Shown: piece by piece, positions 16,114 to 25,228 of the stretch | Layout: every line of letters begins with the position of its first letter | How positions within the stretch are numbered: the first letter of the stretch is position 1 | Source: CALBPI01 sp039821605 | GTDB taxonomy: Bacteria; Pseudomonadota; Gammaproteobacteria; Steroidobacterales; Woeseiaceae | Length of the DNA: 64,000 bases | Direction of reading: 5' to 3' | NCBI GenBank assembly: GCA_039821605.1 | Contig: JBCBNV010000002.1 | Coordinates: 1 to 64,000 of the forward strand | Position numbers and translations under genes: made by a program | The notes under the pieces: model-generated | What the model was told of the DNA's origin: nothing | The model's database searches: none | What the model saw: the letters and a program-made list of their open reading frames with translations, nothing else

Positions 16114-17260
16114 GCGTCTCTTGTCCATCAGGAAAGGCCAGGCTCACGCAATAGGCCTCGGGTGAGACGCGTGTCTCGAGCGCGTAGTCGCCACCATAGG
16201 TGTGCGCGAGTCTCGCTTCGAGATTGTTGATGCCGGTCCCGTGGCCCGGCGACGGTGTTGCCTGCGCGTCCAATGGCGCCTGGCTGTTGCAGACGCTCAT
16301 GAACACCTGTGCCGCCCGCCGCTCAATGGTGACGTGAATGCCCACACCTTCGGACACGCCGTTGTCAGTTTGCGGGATGCGCTCAACGACATGTCGAAAC
16401 ACATTCTCAAGCAACGGCTGCAGCGAAAACGGCAGGCACATTGCTTGCTCGGCATCGGCGTCGCAATCGATGACGCACACAAAGCGGTCCCCAAAGCGCA
16501 GCTCCTGCAGCGCGATGTAGTCGCGCACAAAGTGCAGTTCGTCGATGACGGCGATCTGACCCTGCGACGCGTTTTCCACGGTAAAGCGCAGCAGGCTGCC
16601 CAGGGTGGAGATGGCGTCGACGAGCGTTGCCTTCTCGGACTGGCGCGCCAGGTAGCTCATGGAGCTCAGGCAGTTAAACAGGAAGTGCGGCGCCAGTTGC
16701 GACTGCATCAGTTGCATGTGCTGCTCGGCGAGCTCAAGAGCCGCCTCCGTCCTGTGTTGTTCGAGTGCGTGGTTTTCCCGCTGTGCCACGCGGGCACGTG
16801 CGGCCAGCACCACGCCGCCGCAGAGGGCAAACGTCAGACCGTAAACCACAGCGTAGAAGAACACGACGGAGCCGCTGGTCGCGGCCAGCGTATCGATCCA
16901 CTCCGCCCAGCCGCCGCCCGAGACGAAGACCGACACGCCGTAGTCGTAGGCGAAGTACATCGGCAGCCACAGCAACAAGCCGCCCAGGAAGAATGCCGAC
17001 AGCCGCCAGAACGTGAACGTGAAGCGGGCGCTTTCCATGACTCGCAGCAAAACGAGGGTGACGATGATCCAGGCGGCGTAGGACAGGAGGTAGTAGCCGA
17101 CGTCCGCCAGGGTGAATGGCACGGGCAGGTCGTACTTGACGATGTCGACGTAGCGCGACAACGCGTGGATGAGTCCGACACTAATCCACATGGCGGCAAC
17201 GAAGATGACGGTACGACGATTCAAGACAGACCACCGATGACAGCAACGACCAGACCGCAA
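16103..17260 (-). CDS. LytS/YehU-type membrane sensor histidine kinase
   Basis: 385 residues. Four hydrophobic segments occupy about residues 17-155. A short coiled linker (AQRENHALEQHRTEAALELA) precedes the His_kinase dimerisation motif QLAPHFLFNCLSSM with phospho-acceptor His192. The ATP-binding domain follows with N-box LQPLLENVFRHVVE and G-box GHGTGINNLEARL. It pairs with the LytTR regulator that overlaps its 3' end. The exact start is uncertain: a TTG and a later ATG are alternatives to ATG 17,260. It is divergent from the exported propeller protein gene at 17,425. Confidence 0.88.
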   Translation of the reverse strand: MRSGRCCHRWSVLNRRTVIFVAAMWISVGLIHALSRYVDIVKYDLPVPFTLADVGYYLLSYAAWIIVTLVLLRVMESARFTFTFWRLSAFFLGGLLLWLPMYFAYDYGVSVFVSGGGWAEWIDTLAATSGSVVFFYAVVYGLTFALCGGVVLAARARVAQRENHALEQHRTEAALELAEQHMQLMQSQLAPHFLFNCLSSMSYLARQSEKATLVDAISTLGSLLRFTVENASQGQIAVIDELHFVRDYIALQELRFGDRFVCVIDCDADAEQAMCLPFSLQPLLENVFRHVVERIPQTDNGVSEGVGIHVTIERRAAQVFMSVCNSQAPLDAQATPSPGHGTGINNLEARLAHTYGGDYALETRVSPEAYCVSLAFPDGQETHVV

Positions 17261-17424
17261 GCTTCGCCTGCGGCGTCTGATAGTAAGGACATTCGATGGC
17301 GAAAGTCAGGCCGTTCGTCACCACAAATCCGGGTGTTCGTCACATCGTGCTTGCTCACCGATCGACAGCCCGGAGATTGATCCCTGCAGGACAACTGCAC
17401 CAACCAAGAAAAGGGGTCAACACC

Positions 17425-18273
17425 ATGAGAACGGGACGATGGATCACAACGATGCTGACGACGCTGGTCGTCGGTCTTGCGGGTACGGCGCAGGCGGGTA
17501 AGTCGCTGCCGCTGAGCGTCTTCAACTTTGACGGCATTCACATGGCCGACGACGGCTTCCTCTACGCCGCTGAGGGCTTCCTGGGTGACCGGCTTTTCGT
17601 CATCGCACCCAATGGGCAGGTCTTCATCCAGGCCGCAGGCCTGGCGGGCCCCATCGATGTTGCCAACGACAGCGAGGGAAACCTCTACGTCAGCAACTTC
17701 AACAACGCGACGGTGAGCAAGGTGACACCCACCGGTGCGGTGACAACCTTCGCCAACGTGCGGCCGGGCCCGGCGGGGATTGTCGTGGACTCACAGGACA
17801 ACGTCATCGTGTCGCAATACGGCGAGGGTGACGGGGACGGGGTCTCGGTCACAAAGATCACACCGAGCGGCGAGGTGAGCGCGCTGTCGTCGGGCGGTCT
17901 GCTGCAGGCGCCCGTCGCGACCGCCATCGACGACGAAGACAACGTCTACGTCGCCAACTTCAACGAGGGCAGCATCATCAAGATCAGCCCCGACGGCGAA
18001 CAGGAGTTCATCGCACGGGTCGATGCGCCGGCGGGCTTTGCGATCGGTCACATGGCCTTCGTCGGCAACCGCCTGTTTGCCACGGCATTCGCCGGGCAGA
18101 AGATCATCGTGATCCGGCCCAACGGCCGCATCCGCGAGCGCGGCAGGGCGATCGATGAGGGGCGCTTCCCCAATGGGCTGACCTACGACGCCGCCAACAA
18201 CACTGTGCTGTTCACGTACGGGTTTACACCCGTCGCCGAGATCGAGCAGATCATGCTCCGCACACCCGAGTAG
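17425..18273 (+). CDS. Exported SMP-30/NHL-type beta-propeller protein
   Basis: 282 residues. Start ATG 17,425 is preceded by AAGGGG. A signal peptide ends near GTAQA. Propeller blades repeat as FDGIHMADDGFLYAAEG, PIDVANDSEGNLYVSNFN, PAGIVVDSQDNVIVSQYG, VATAIDDEDNVYVANFN and FPNGLTYDAANNTVLFTYG, in the SGL/NHL pattern with an Asp and Asn near each blade end. Relatives include gluconolactonase-like lactonases and binding proteins. I see no basis for a substrate. It is divergent from the sensor kinase, so it may be a target of that two-component system, which is inference from position only. Confidence 0.75.
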   Translation: MRTGRWITTMLTTLVVGLAGTAQAGKSLPLSVFNFDGIHMADDGFLYAAEGFLGDRLFVIAPNGQVFIQAAGLAGPIDVANDSEGNLYVSNFNNATVSKVTPTGAVTTFANVRPGPAGIVVDSQDNVIVSQYGEGDGDGVSVTKITPSGEVSALSSGGLLQAPVATAIDDEDNVYVANFNEGSIIKISPDGEQEFIARVDAPAGFAIGHMAFVGNRLFATAFAGQKIIVIRPNGRIRERGRAIDEGRFPNGLTYDAANNTVLFTYGFTPVAEIEQIMLRTPE

Positions 18274-18338
18274 TGCCGGGCGGCGCTCCCTCATATTTGC
18301 CCCCAAGAGTAGTGGGGGAGCGCTGCCAGGCCCGTTGG

Positions 18339-18732
18339 CTAACGCATAGCGGGCAGTATGTAGCGGTCGATCAACTCAAATGGCCGCTCCATGCCGTAGA
18401 GGTTGCTCGTCGCGGTCCCATTTGCCGAAGTAGGCTTCGAGCACCAATGCACCATTGCGCGCCAGCAACACGCTACTGACCCCCGCGTAGTCGCCGTCGT
18501 GGATGCGGGCCAACATCTCCTGGATGCTGCTCGGTTCTATGTTCCGGGCTTCAAGCGACGCCGTGTCCCAGCCGTCGCCAGTGTTTTCGGGTACGTGATA
18601 CTCGGCATTGTCGGGCGGCGTGCATCCCGCGACGAGGGCCAATATCACTCCCAATGCAATGCTGCGAATTGTGATCACTGAACCTGCTCCCCGGATGGCA
18701 TGGCCGCAACTCTGAGACGAGTTAGAGTCCAC
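18339..18732 (-). pseudogene. Beta-lactamase-like serine hydrolase with both ends but no middle
   Basis: The N-terminal ~110 residues are a normal start of a class C beta-lactamase-like hydrolase: lipobox VAGCTPP, then WDTASLEARNIEPSSIQEML, VSSVLLARNGALVLEAYFG, KWDRDEQPL. The active-site SxxK region that should follow is absent. The reading frame hits TGA at 18,376, but one frame over the same DNA reads GMERPFELIDRYILPAMR and TAG (18,339), which is a typical end of this family. An internal deletion with a frame change explains it. A GTG at 18,678 is a possible true start. Confidence 0.75.
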
Positions 18733-18789
18733 CCGAAGCTGTGAGGTTTAGCTGCCCAATGTCTTCAGATCGATGCGCATGTCATGGCG

Positions 18790-19914
18790 TCAATCCAGGG
18801 TGCGTTTGTAGCGGAGCATCGCGACGGCCATGACCACAACGGTGAATGCGGTCATGGCGAGCAGTGGCTGAGCGAGTTGCTGCAGGCTTGCATCCTTGAG
18901 CATCACGCCTCGAACCACGCGCAGGAAGTGGGTGAGCGGCAATGCTTCGCCGATGGTTTGTGCCCATGTGGGCATACCGCGAAAGGGGAACATGAACCCC
19001 GAGAGCAGCAACGATGGGAGGAAGAAGAAGAACGTCAATTGCATGGCCTGCATCTGCGATTGTGCGATGGTCGAGAAGGTGAAACCCAATGACAGATTGG
19101 CGATGACAAAGATCGCAACGCCCAGCAGCAACAGCCACAGCGCACCGACAAACGGAACTCCGAACAAGAGCTTGGCGGCGACGAGAATGACCGCAGTCTG
19201 CGCACTGCCGACCAGCACATAGGGAAAAATCTTCCCCACCATCACTTCACCGGGGCGTGCGGGCATGGCGAGCAGGTTCTCGAGCGTCCCGCGCTCCGCC
19301 TCGCGCGTCATGGCCATCCCGGTAATCATCACCAGTGTCATCGTCAGGATGACCCCCAACAGACCCGGCACAATGTTGTAGCTCGTCTTGCCTTCGGGGT
19401 TGTAGCGCGAATGAATGACGAGTTCGAAGGGTGCCGGTGCGCCGGCCACAGCCGCGCCCAGGCGCTCATGACGCAAAGCGCGCTCCAGGATGGTTTCGGC
19501 GCGCCCCACGGCATTCGAGGTCGCGGCGGGATCCGAGGCGTCTGCCTCAATGAGCAGCTGTGGTCGCTCGCCGCGCAACAGGGCGCGCGTAAAACTGCTC
19601 GGGATGGATACGACGAATGCCACCTCCCCGCGGGCCAGCAGCTCCGTGCTCTCGCGCGGGTCGTCCGTCTGCAATACAAAGTCGTAGTATCCGGAGGTCT
19701 CGAGTGCGCTGACGAGCGTTCGCACGATGGGCGTCTGCTCCTCGACGAGTAGCGCCGAGGGCAGGCGCTTGGGGTCGAGGTTGATCGCAAATCCGAACAA
19801 GACGAGCTGAATAATCGGAATGCCAAACATCATGGCAAAGGTCAGGCGGTCGCGACGCATTTGCACAAGCTCTTTCATGGCGACCGCGGCGATCCGTTCG
19901 CTCACGGCGTTCAT
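18790..19914 (-). CDS. ABC-2 type efflux permease
   Basis: 374 residues, YhhJ/YbhR type. One N-terminal helix (LTFAMMFGIPIIQLVLFGF) is followed by a large periplasmic domain (about 45-190). Five or so C-terminal helices include MTLVMITGMAMTREAERG and TLENLLAMPARPGEVMVGK, the family hallmark, then FFFFLPSLLLSGFMFPF. It is the membrane half of an exporter with the ATPase and HlyD-type protein encoded upstream. Its ATG overlaps the ATPase stop (ATGA). It probably moves drugs or lipophilic compounds; the substrate is not evident. Confidence 0.88.
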   Translation of the reverse strand: MNAVSERIAAVAMKELVQMRRDRLTFAMMFGIPIIQLVLFGFAINLDPKRLPSALLVEEQTPIVRTLVSALETSGYYDFVLQTDDPRESTELLARGEVAFVVSIPSSFTRALLRGERPQLLIEADASDPAATSNAVGRAETILERALRHERLGAAVAGAPAPFELVIHSRYNPEGKTSYNIVPGLLGVILTMTLVMITGMAMTREAERGTLENLLAMPARPGEVMVGKIFPYVLVGSAQTAVILVAAKLLFGVPFVGALWLLLLGVAIFVIANLSLGFTFSTIAQSQMQAMQLTFFFFLPSLLLSGFMFPFRGMPTWAQTIGEALPLTHFLRVVRGVMLKDASLQQLAQPLLAMTAFTVVVMAVAMLRYKRTLD

Positions 19915-20844
19915 GCGTGTACGCGTCGGTCCGCACCAGCGTCGGCCATGAGAGCAATGAAGGCGTCTTCGAGGCTCGGTCGAACCTCCTCCCAGTTGAC
20001 GTCACGTGTTTGCTCGGCCGCCAACGCCGCGCGAATGGCGTCGGGATCGCCACCGCTCACGTGCAATGCCGCGCCGAAGTAGGCGACATGTTCCAGCGCC
20101 TCATGATTCTCCAGTTGCGCGGACAGTTGGCGAACGCCCTCACCCTCGCCGCGAAACGTGTGCAGACCTGAGCGCGCAATGATGTCTGCGACGGTTCCCT
20201 CGGCAACCTTGCGGCCGTTGGCCAGGTAGACAATGCGGTCGCAGCGCTCCGCCTCGTCCATGTAGTGCGTTGACACCAGTACGGTCATGCCCGCCAGCGA
20301 CAAGCGGTGAATCTCGTCCCAGAAGTCCCGGCGGGCCTGCGGGTCGACGCCGGCGGTGGGCTCGTCGAGAAGCAGCAGTTTCGGTCGATGCATGGTAACG
20401 GCCGCCAATGCGAGGCGTTGTTTCCAGCCGCCAGAGAGCGCGCCCGCGAGTTGTTTTTGACGCTCGGCAAGACCCAGCTTCTCAATCGTTGCATCGACCG
20501 CGCGTCGCCTGTCAGGCATGCGATACAACCGGGCGACGAATTCGATGTTCTCGCGAATCGTCATATCGGCCCAAAAACGAGAACTTCTGGGTCATGTACC
20601 CGGTTTGGCGCTTGATTTCGGAGGCGTCGTCGCGGATGTCCCAGCCGAGCGTCCGGCCTTCGCCCTCCGTCGCGGTCAGCAGGCCACAGATCATGCGGAT
20701 CGTTGTTGTTTTGCCAGACCCGTTAGGGCCGAGAAACCCCCAAACCTGGCCACGCGGCATCTGCAGATCGACGCCATCAACGGCGGTCTTGTCGCCGAAT
20801 CGTTTGACCAGCCCGCGCACGTCGATGGCGAGGTCCGCATTCAC
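19911..20844 (-). CDS. ABC transporter ATPase, interrupted by a +1 frameshift
   Basis: Two overlapping frames together make one complete ATPase. The first frame has Walker A (GPNGSGKTTTIRMI), ending MTQKFSFLGRYDD. The second begins MTIRENIEFVARLYRMP and has the signature LSGGWKQRLALA, Walker B LLLLDEPTAGVDP and switch VSTHYMDEAERCDR. The break is at a run of five T on the coding strand (20,573-20,577). With four T it would read KFSFWADMTIRENIEF, the expected family sequence. It is a one-base insertion in a homopolymer: sequencing error, phase variation or real mutation. ATGA overlaps join it to the HlyD gene upstream and the permease downstream. Confidence 0.85.
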
Positions 20845-21788
20845 CAGCTGACATCCACTGGCAGGCCGGGTCGCAGCGCGCTGCCGTTGGGCAAGCGCGC
20901 CTCTACGAGGAAGACCAGTTTCTCTCGACTCTCGCGAGAGTAGATGACCGGGGGCGTGAATTCGGCTTCGGTGGCGATATAGGTGACTGATGCGGTTTCA
21001 ACCGATGGCATGCCGTCGGCCGATACGCGAACCGTGGCGCCAAGGCTGACGCCTGGTAGCGACGCTTGTGGCACAAAGAACCGCACCTTGAGCCCGTCGT
21101 CCGGAAGCACGGCGAGCACCGGTGTACCCGGTGTCACGTACTCACCACGCTCCTGCAACAGTGTCTCGATGCGGCCCGCATGCCGCGACTCGGTCGTACG
21201 CTGCGCCAGGCTGTAGGCCGCGCGGTCACGGGCGGCGCGCGCGCTCTCTGTGGCGGCGGCTGCCGCTTGTCGTGCGTTGGGCCGGGCGGCAAGCACTGCA
21301 ACACGAATGTCGGCCTGCAGCGCCTTCACGCTCGCAGTGGCAACCGCAAGGTCGGCCGTGAGGGCGTCGCCGCGGCTGCGTGGTTCCAGGCCCGCCTCAA
21401 CGAGCGGCATGACGCGGTCGTGGTCGGCGGTAGCGCGTGTGAGTTGCGCCTGGGCTTCCGCGAGCCGGGCACGCAGCGCCTCGATCTCCTCGGCGCGGGC
21501 ACCTGTCTCGATGTTGAGCGCTTCCGCCTCGGCCTGGCGGACGCGCGCTTCGGCTTCGTCACGCTGAGCGCGTTCCGATGTGGCATCCAGCTCGAAGAGC
21601 AGGTCGCCGACGTCGATTCGATCACCCTCGGCAACGGGCAGATCCACGATCCATCCCGCAGCCGGCGCCGAGACGTAGCGCCAGTCGGCCTCGACGTAGC
21701 CGATCGTGGCGTGCGGCGAATCGTCTCCCGCGCAGCCCGCCAGCAGCAGAGCGGCGAAGGCGGCGCTGGCGAATGATGTTTTGTTCAT
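20841..21788 (-). CDS. HlyD/YbhG-type membrane fusion lipoprotein
   Basis: 315 residues. Lipobox LLAGCAG (about residue 19). The biotinyl-lipoyl-like halves (WIVDLPVAEGDRIDVGDLLF and GRIETLLQERGEYVTPGTPV) flank a long coiled-coil hairpin (about 70-205) rich in Ala, Glu and Arg. A beta-barrel domain ends in GLPVDVSW. It links the inner-membrane ABC exporter to the outer envelope. Start ATG 21,788 overlaps the TetR stop as ATGA, and its own stop overlaps the ATPase ATG as ATGA. Confidence 0.88.
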   Translation of the reverse strand: MNKTSFASAAFAALLLAGCAGDDSPHATIGYVEADWRYVSAPAAGWIVDLPVAEGDRIDVGDLLFELDATSERAQRDEAEARVRQAEAEALNIETGARAEEIEALRARLAEAQAQLTRATADHDRVMPLVEAGLEPRSRGDALTADLAVATASVKALQADIRVAVLAARPNARQAAAAATESARAARDRAAYSLAQRTTESRHAGRIETLLQERGEYVTPGTPVLAVLPDDGLKVRFFVPQASLPGVSLGATVRVSADGMPSVETASVTYIATEAEFTPPVIYSRESREKLVFLVEARLPNGSALRPGLPVDVSW

Positions 21789-22414
21789 GACGCGGGCTCC
21801 GGGCAGGCCAGCGCGCGCTTCATATTTTCTGCATGCAGCTGGAACAGGGTCTCCAGATCGATGGGTACACGGTCGGTCGGCGCGAACACGGCCTGCCACA
21901 GCATCGACATGATCATGGGTGCTACGACGAGCCGAGCCGTTAGCGCGGGTTCAGCCACAGAAATCTCTCCGGCGTCGTGCGCGTTCTGCAGCAGCGCCGT
22001 GACGGCGGCAAGCACGCGGTCAATGACGTCGCGGCGGTAGCTTGCAACGATGTCGGGAAAACTGTGGCTGTCGCCCGTCAAGACCTTCATGAGCTTGTGC
22101 AGGTGGGTCTCACGAATGAGCTGCGGCGCGAAGGTCGCGATCGCCGCCATGGCCGCCTCGAACGAGGGCGCAGTCCGTGTCATGCGCTCGATGGTCTCGA
22201 GGTTGGGTACGGCGAGCGTTTCGATGAGCTCACGAAACAGCTCGTCCTTGCTCTCGAAGTAGAGATAGACGGTGCCTTTGGACAGTTCTGCGCGTGTGGC
22301 GATGTCCGCCATACGGGCGGCCGAGAATCCGCGTTCGAAGAATTCGTCCAGTGCGGCGGCCAGGAGCAGCCGGCGGCGGGCGTCCTTTTCATCATCGGAG
22401 CGGGCACGTTTCAT
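21785..22414 (-). CDS. TetR-family repressor of the efflux operon
   Basis: 209 residues. The N-terminal helix-turn-helix is standard: DARRRLLLAAALDEFFERGF, MADIATRAELSKGTVYLYFE. A variable helical ligand-binding domain follows. It is the first gene of the operon TetR-HlyD-ATPase-permease, all joined by 4-base ATGA overlaps. A palindrome ten bases upstream of its ATG is the likely operator, so it should repress itself and the pump. The inducer is unknown. Confidence 0.92.
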   Translation of the reverse strand: MKRARSDDEKDARRRLLLAAALDEFFERGFSAARMADIATRAELSKGTVYLYFESKDELFRELIETLAVPNLETIERMTRTAPSFEAAMAAIATFAPQLIRETHLHKLMKVLTGDSHSFPDIVASYRRDVIDRVLAAVTALLQNAHDAGEISVAEPALTARLVVAPMIMSMLWQAVFAPTDRVPIDLETLFQLHAENMKRALACPEPAS

Positions 22415-22423
22415 GGTGAGTTT

Positions 22424-22445
22424 AATAACTGACCAGTCAGTTATT
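22424..22445. promoter_or_regulatory. Palindromic TetR operator
   Basis: AATAACTGAC-CA-GTCAGTTATT has perfect 10-bp arms around two central bases. It ends ten bases before the TetR start codon, within the expected promoter zone. The inner TGACCAGTCA core is of a kind common in front of TetR-type efflux regulators. A smaller palindrome, TGAACGTTCA (22,469-22,478), lies further upstream and may serve the divergent gene. Confidence 0.8.
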
Positions 22446-22578
22446 TGTCAAGTCTTGGAAGGGTCGAATGAACGTTCAATACATTGATTCCAAGTCCAAC
22501 TGGCATTGGCTCCCGAAAATGCCTACGGTGTCGGCACGTGTGATATGAACCCTCGGGAACAGATGGGGCTGTGTACCG

Positions 22579-23808
22579 ATGACCGATTCCACTACCTTTA
22601 ACGTTGTGACCACGGGCAGGCTCGAGGCGGGCTTCGAACTCGCCGACGTACAGCAGAAACTGATCTCGGCCATGAAGCTCAATCCCGAGCAGGCCGCACA
22701 GTTTTTTACCAAGCCCCGCGTCGTCAAGAAGAACCAGACTCAGGCCGCCGCTGAAAAGATCTGCGCGCAGCTCGCCCGGCTCGGCGTGTCGGCCGAAGTG
22801 CAGAACACGGCGCCAACCATGGCGCCGCCGCTCACAGACAAGGTCTCGTTTCAGGATTCCCCGCCGGCCAACGCCACGCCCGAGCTCGCCATCCTGGACG
22901 ATGCGCCGCGCGCGGCCGCAAGCGGCGGTGATTTTACGTGTCCCAAGTGCGGTCACGTGCAGGTCAAGAAAGACCAGTGCGAGAGCTGCGGCGTCTGGTT
23001 CCACAAGCTGGAACCCCAGGCCGACAGTCCGGCGCCGGCTATTGGTGCGCCGGGCGGCGCGCCGGGCATCGGTGCTGCGGCCCCGGCTGCTGCCATGGCA
23101 TCAGAGGGCGATGCGGCGGCTCCGATGGAAAGCCAGCTGCGCGAAGCGCCTCCGGACGATACTGCGCTGCCTCCCGCGGCGATTGCCGCTGCGGCCGTTG
23201 CCGCATTGGTTGGGGCCTGGGTCTGGAAGTTTGTGGCGGTGACCTTCCAGTTTGAGTTTGGTCTTATTGCCTGGGGTATCGGTGGCGCCGTTGGTGCCGC
23301 GGCCGCGGCACTGGGTTCGAAAGGCATGAAGGCCGGTGTGGTTTGCGCGGTACTCGCGCTCGGCTCCATTGTCGTCGGCAAGTACTGGTCGTACTCGGCC
23401 GCGCTCGAGCAAATCCAGGAGATGGTGCTCACCGCCTTGGCCGACGAAGGCGAAGAAATGCGTGGCGTGTATGAGGAGGAACTCGAGGACGGCCGTATTC
23501 TGATTGATGGCTCTGGCAGCGATGACTTCACACGCCAATTCATGGTCGATCGGTACTACACGGATGCTGGCAGTCCCAGCGACATCAGCGATGCCGAGCT
23601 TGACGAGTTCAGAACCTATACCGCGCCGCGGCTGCGCGAGATTGCCGAGAGCGACGCCAGTTTCGAGGATTGGCAACGGCTCAGCGTGGGTGCCATGGAT
23701 GAGATTCCGATACTTCAGCTCATGCGCGAGGACCTCGGACCGCTCGACTTCCTGTTCGCCTTCTTGGGTATCGGCACCGCGTTCCGACTCGGCAGCAAGA
23801 TGGGCTGA
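22579..23808 (+). CDS. Zinc-ribbon membrane protein, hypothetical
   Basis: 409 residues. Residues 1-75 form a small alpha/beta domain (FNVVTTGRLEAGFELADVQQ, LNPEQAAQFFTKPRVVKKN). It is of a kind I have seen repeated in proteobacterial zinc-ribbon proteins. A zinc ribbon follows (Cys121, 124, 134, 137: CPKCGH...CESCGVWF), then an Ala/Pro-rich linker. Two or three membrane helices (about 205-285) lead into an acidic C-terminal domain (DEGEEMRGVYEEELEDG) and a hydrophobic end. Function unknown. It is divergent from the TetR operon. The ribosome binding site before ATG 22,579 is weak. Confidence 0.7.
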   Translation: MTDSTTFNVVTTGRLEAGFELADVQQKLISAMKLNPEQAAQFFTKPRVVKKNQTQAAAEKICAQLARLGVSAEVQNTAPTMAPPLTDKVSFQDSPPANATPELAILDDAPRAAASGGDFTCPKCGHVQVKKDQCESCGVWFHKLEPQADSPAPAIGAPGGAPGIGAAAPAAAMASEGDAAAPMESQLREAPPDDTALPPAAIAAAAVAALVGAWVWKFVAVTFQFEFGLIAWGIGGAVGAAAAALGSKGMKAGVVCAVLALGSIVVGKYWSYSAALEQIQEMVLTALADEGEEMRGVYEEELEDGRILIDGSGSDDFTRQFMVDRYYTDAGSPSDISDAELDEFRTYTAPRLREIAESDASFEDWQRLSVGAMDEIPILQLMREDLGPLDFLFAFLGIGTAFRLGSKMG

Positions 23809-23830
23809 CTCATCGCCCTGCTGCGGCGAC

Positions 23831-25228
23831 CTAGTGGTCGGGGCGCAGCGGGTCCGCTTCAATCGCCTGCATGCGAGCGCGAAGCGCTTGTACCAACTCG
23901 GTCACCCGCGCCGGGTTCGCCTCGGAGACATCCCGCAGCTCGAGCGGATCGGTCTCGAGGTCATGGAGCGCGACAGGTTGTTGCGCCTCATCGAGCAAAA
24001 GCTTCCAGCGCCCGCGCCGGATCGCGAAGTCGGGGCCATCGGCGGCTTCGAGTGCCCAGACCAGCGTTCGGTCCTCCAGCCTGTCGCCTGATAATGCGGC
24101 ACTCACATCGATGCCGTCGATGTCGCGGTCGTCGGGCACACTGGCGCCCGCGATCCTGGCTAACGTCGTAAACAAGTCTGTGCCAACGATGAGCGCATCG
24201 GATTGGCTCCCCGCATCTGTGAGACCTGGCACGCGCGCGATGGCCGGTACGCGAATCCCGCCTTCGTAAACCCGGTGTTTGCGGCCGCGCAGACCGCCCG
24301 TGCTGCCATGCGCGTTCACCTCCCACCAGGTACGCCAGTCCTCGGTGACGGGACCGTTGTCGCTCGCGAACACGATGACCGTGTCGTTGTAGATGTCTCG
24401 CTCGCGCATCGCGGCTAGCAGTCGCCCGATCTGATGGTCCATATAGGTGACGTTGGCGTAGTACTCGCCGGGGCCCCGCGGCTCGAGCAGCGTCATCGGC
24501 GGTTCCTTACCACCCGACGGGATGGGGACGATATCGCCGTCGGTGTATTCCGCATAGCGGGCGTTGAATTCGGGCGGATTCTCAAACGTGGTGTGCGGCT
24601 CGGCCATGCTTAACATCAGCAGGAATGGCTGCTTCGGGTCGCGCGCGTCCAGCCACCTCACGGCATCGTCAACGTAGAGTGCCGCGATGTAGCCGGCTTG
24701 TTCGCCAACGGGTTCGCGACCGCGAAAGAGATTGACGGGGTTGCGGCTGGTGGGAATCTGGTAGGCGTTGTGACCGTAGAAGTAATCGAAGCCCTGGTCT
24801 GTGGGCTGCGGTTGGTCGTCGCTGCCAAGATCCGAATTCAGGTGCCACTTGCCGACGAGCGCCGTTGCGTAGCCGACCTCGCGCAATAGCTCGGCGAGCG
24901 TGATCTCGCTGTCACGAAGAAAGATACCGCTGCCGCCGGGGATCCAGCTTCGGATACCCGTGCGGTAAGGATGTCTACCGGTGAGTAGCGCCGCGCGCGA
25001 GGGCGAGCACAGCGGCGACGGCGCGTAGTAGTTGGTCAGGGTCACGCCATCGGCGGCCAGCGCATCGAGGTGCGGCGTTTCGATGACGGGGTGGCCGAAG
25101 CTCGCGAGGTCGCCGTAGCCGAGATCGTCGACGTAGATGATGAGGATGCTGGGTGGCGCGGCAACCGGGGTGCTCGCAATGCAGGCCAACAGGGCACCCA
25201 GCGTAAGACGTAATCGCGGCCCGTTCAT
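23831..25228 (-). CDS. Type I sulfatase, exported
   Basis: 465 residues, starting MNGPRLRLTLGALLACIAST, a signal peptide. Sulfatase hallmarks: IIYVDDLGYGDLASFG (metal-binding Asp pair), CSPSRAALLTGRHPYRTG with Cys74 as the residue converted to formylglycine, and ASDNGPVTEDW plus GRKHRVYEGGIRVP further on. The family cleaves sulfate esters, often of algal polysaccharides, in the periplasm. No formylglycine-generating enzyme gene is in the window. ATG 25,228 overlaps the greB stop as ATGA, an odd pairing. A relic of a second sulfatase tail is at 4,158-4,277. Confidence 0.9.
   Translation of the reverse strand: MNGPRLRLTLGALLACIASTPVAAPPSILIIYVDDLGYGDLASFGHPVIETPHLDALAADGVTLTNYYAPSPLCSPSRAALLTGRHPYRTGIRSWIPGGSGIFLRDSEITLAELLREVGYATALVGKWHLNSDLGSDDQPQPTDQGFDYFYGHNAYQIPTSRNPVNLFRGREPVGEQAGYIAALYVDDAVRWLDARDPKQPFLLMLSMAEPHTTFENPPEFNARYAEYTDGDIVPIPSGGKEPPMTLLEPRGPGEYYANVTYMDHQIGRLLAAMRERDIYNDTVIVFASDNGPVTEDWRTWWEVNAHGSTGGLRGRKHRVYEGGIRVPAIARVPGLTDAGSQSDALIVGTDLFTTLARIAGASVPDDRDIDGIDVSAALSGDRLEDRTLVWALEAADGPDFAIRRGRWKLLLDEAQQPVALHDLETDPLELRDVSEANPARVTELVQALRARMQAIEADPLRPDH

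Noticed and set aside
16202..17380. 392-codon + strand frame opposite the sensor kinase
   Set aside because: Shadow of the kinase gene, which has clear His_kinase and ATP-binding motifs on the minus strand.
18283..18325. Inverted GCGCTCCC...GGGAGCGC after the propeller gene as a terminator
   Set aside because: The loop is long (about 23 bases) and no T-run follows; left as uncertain.
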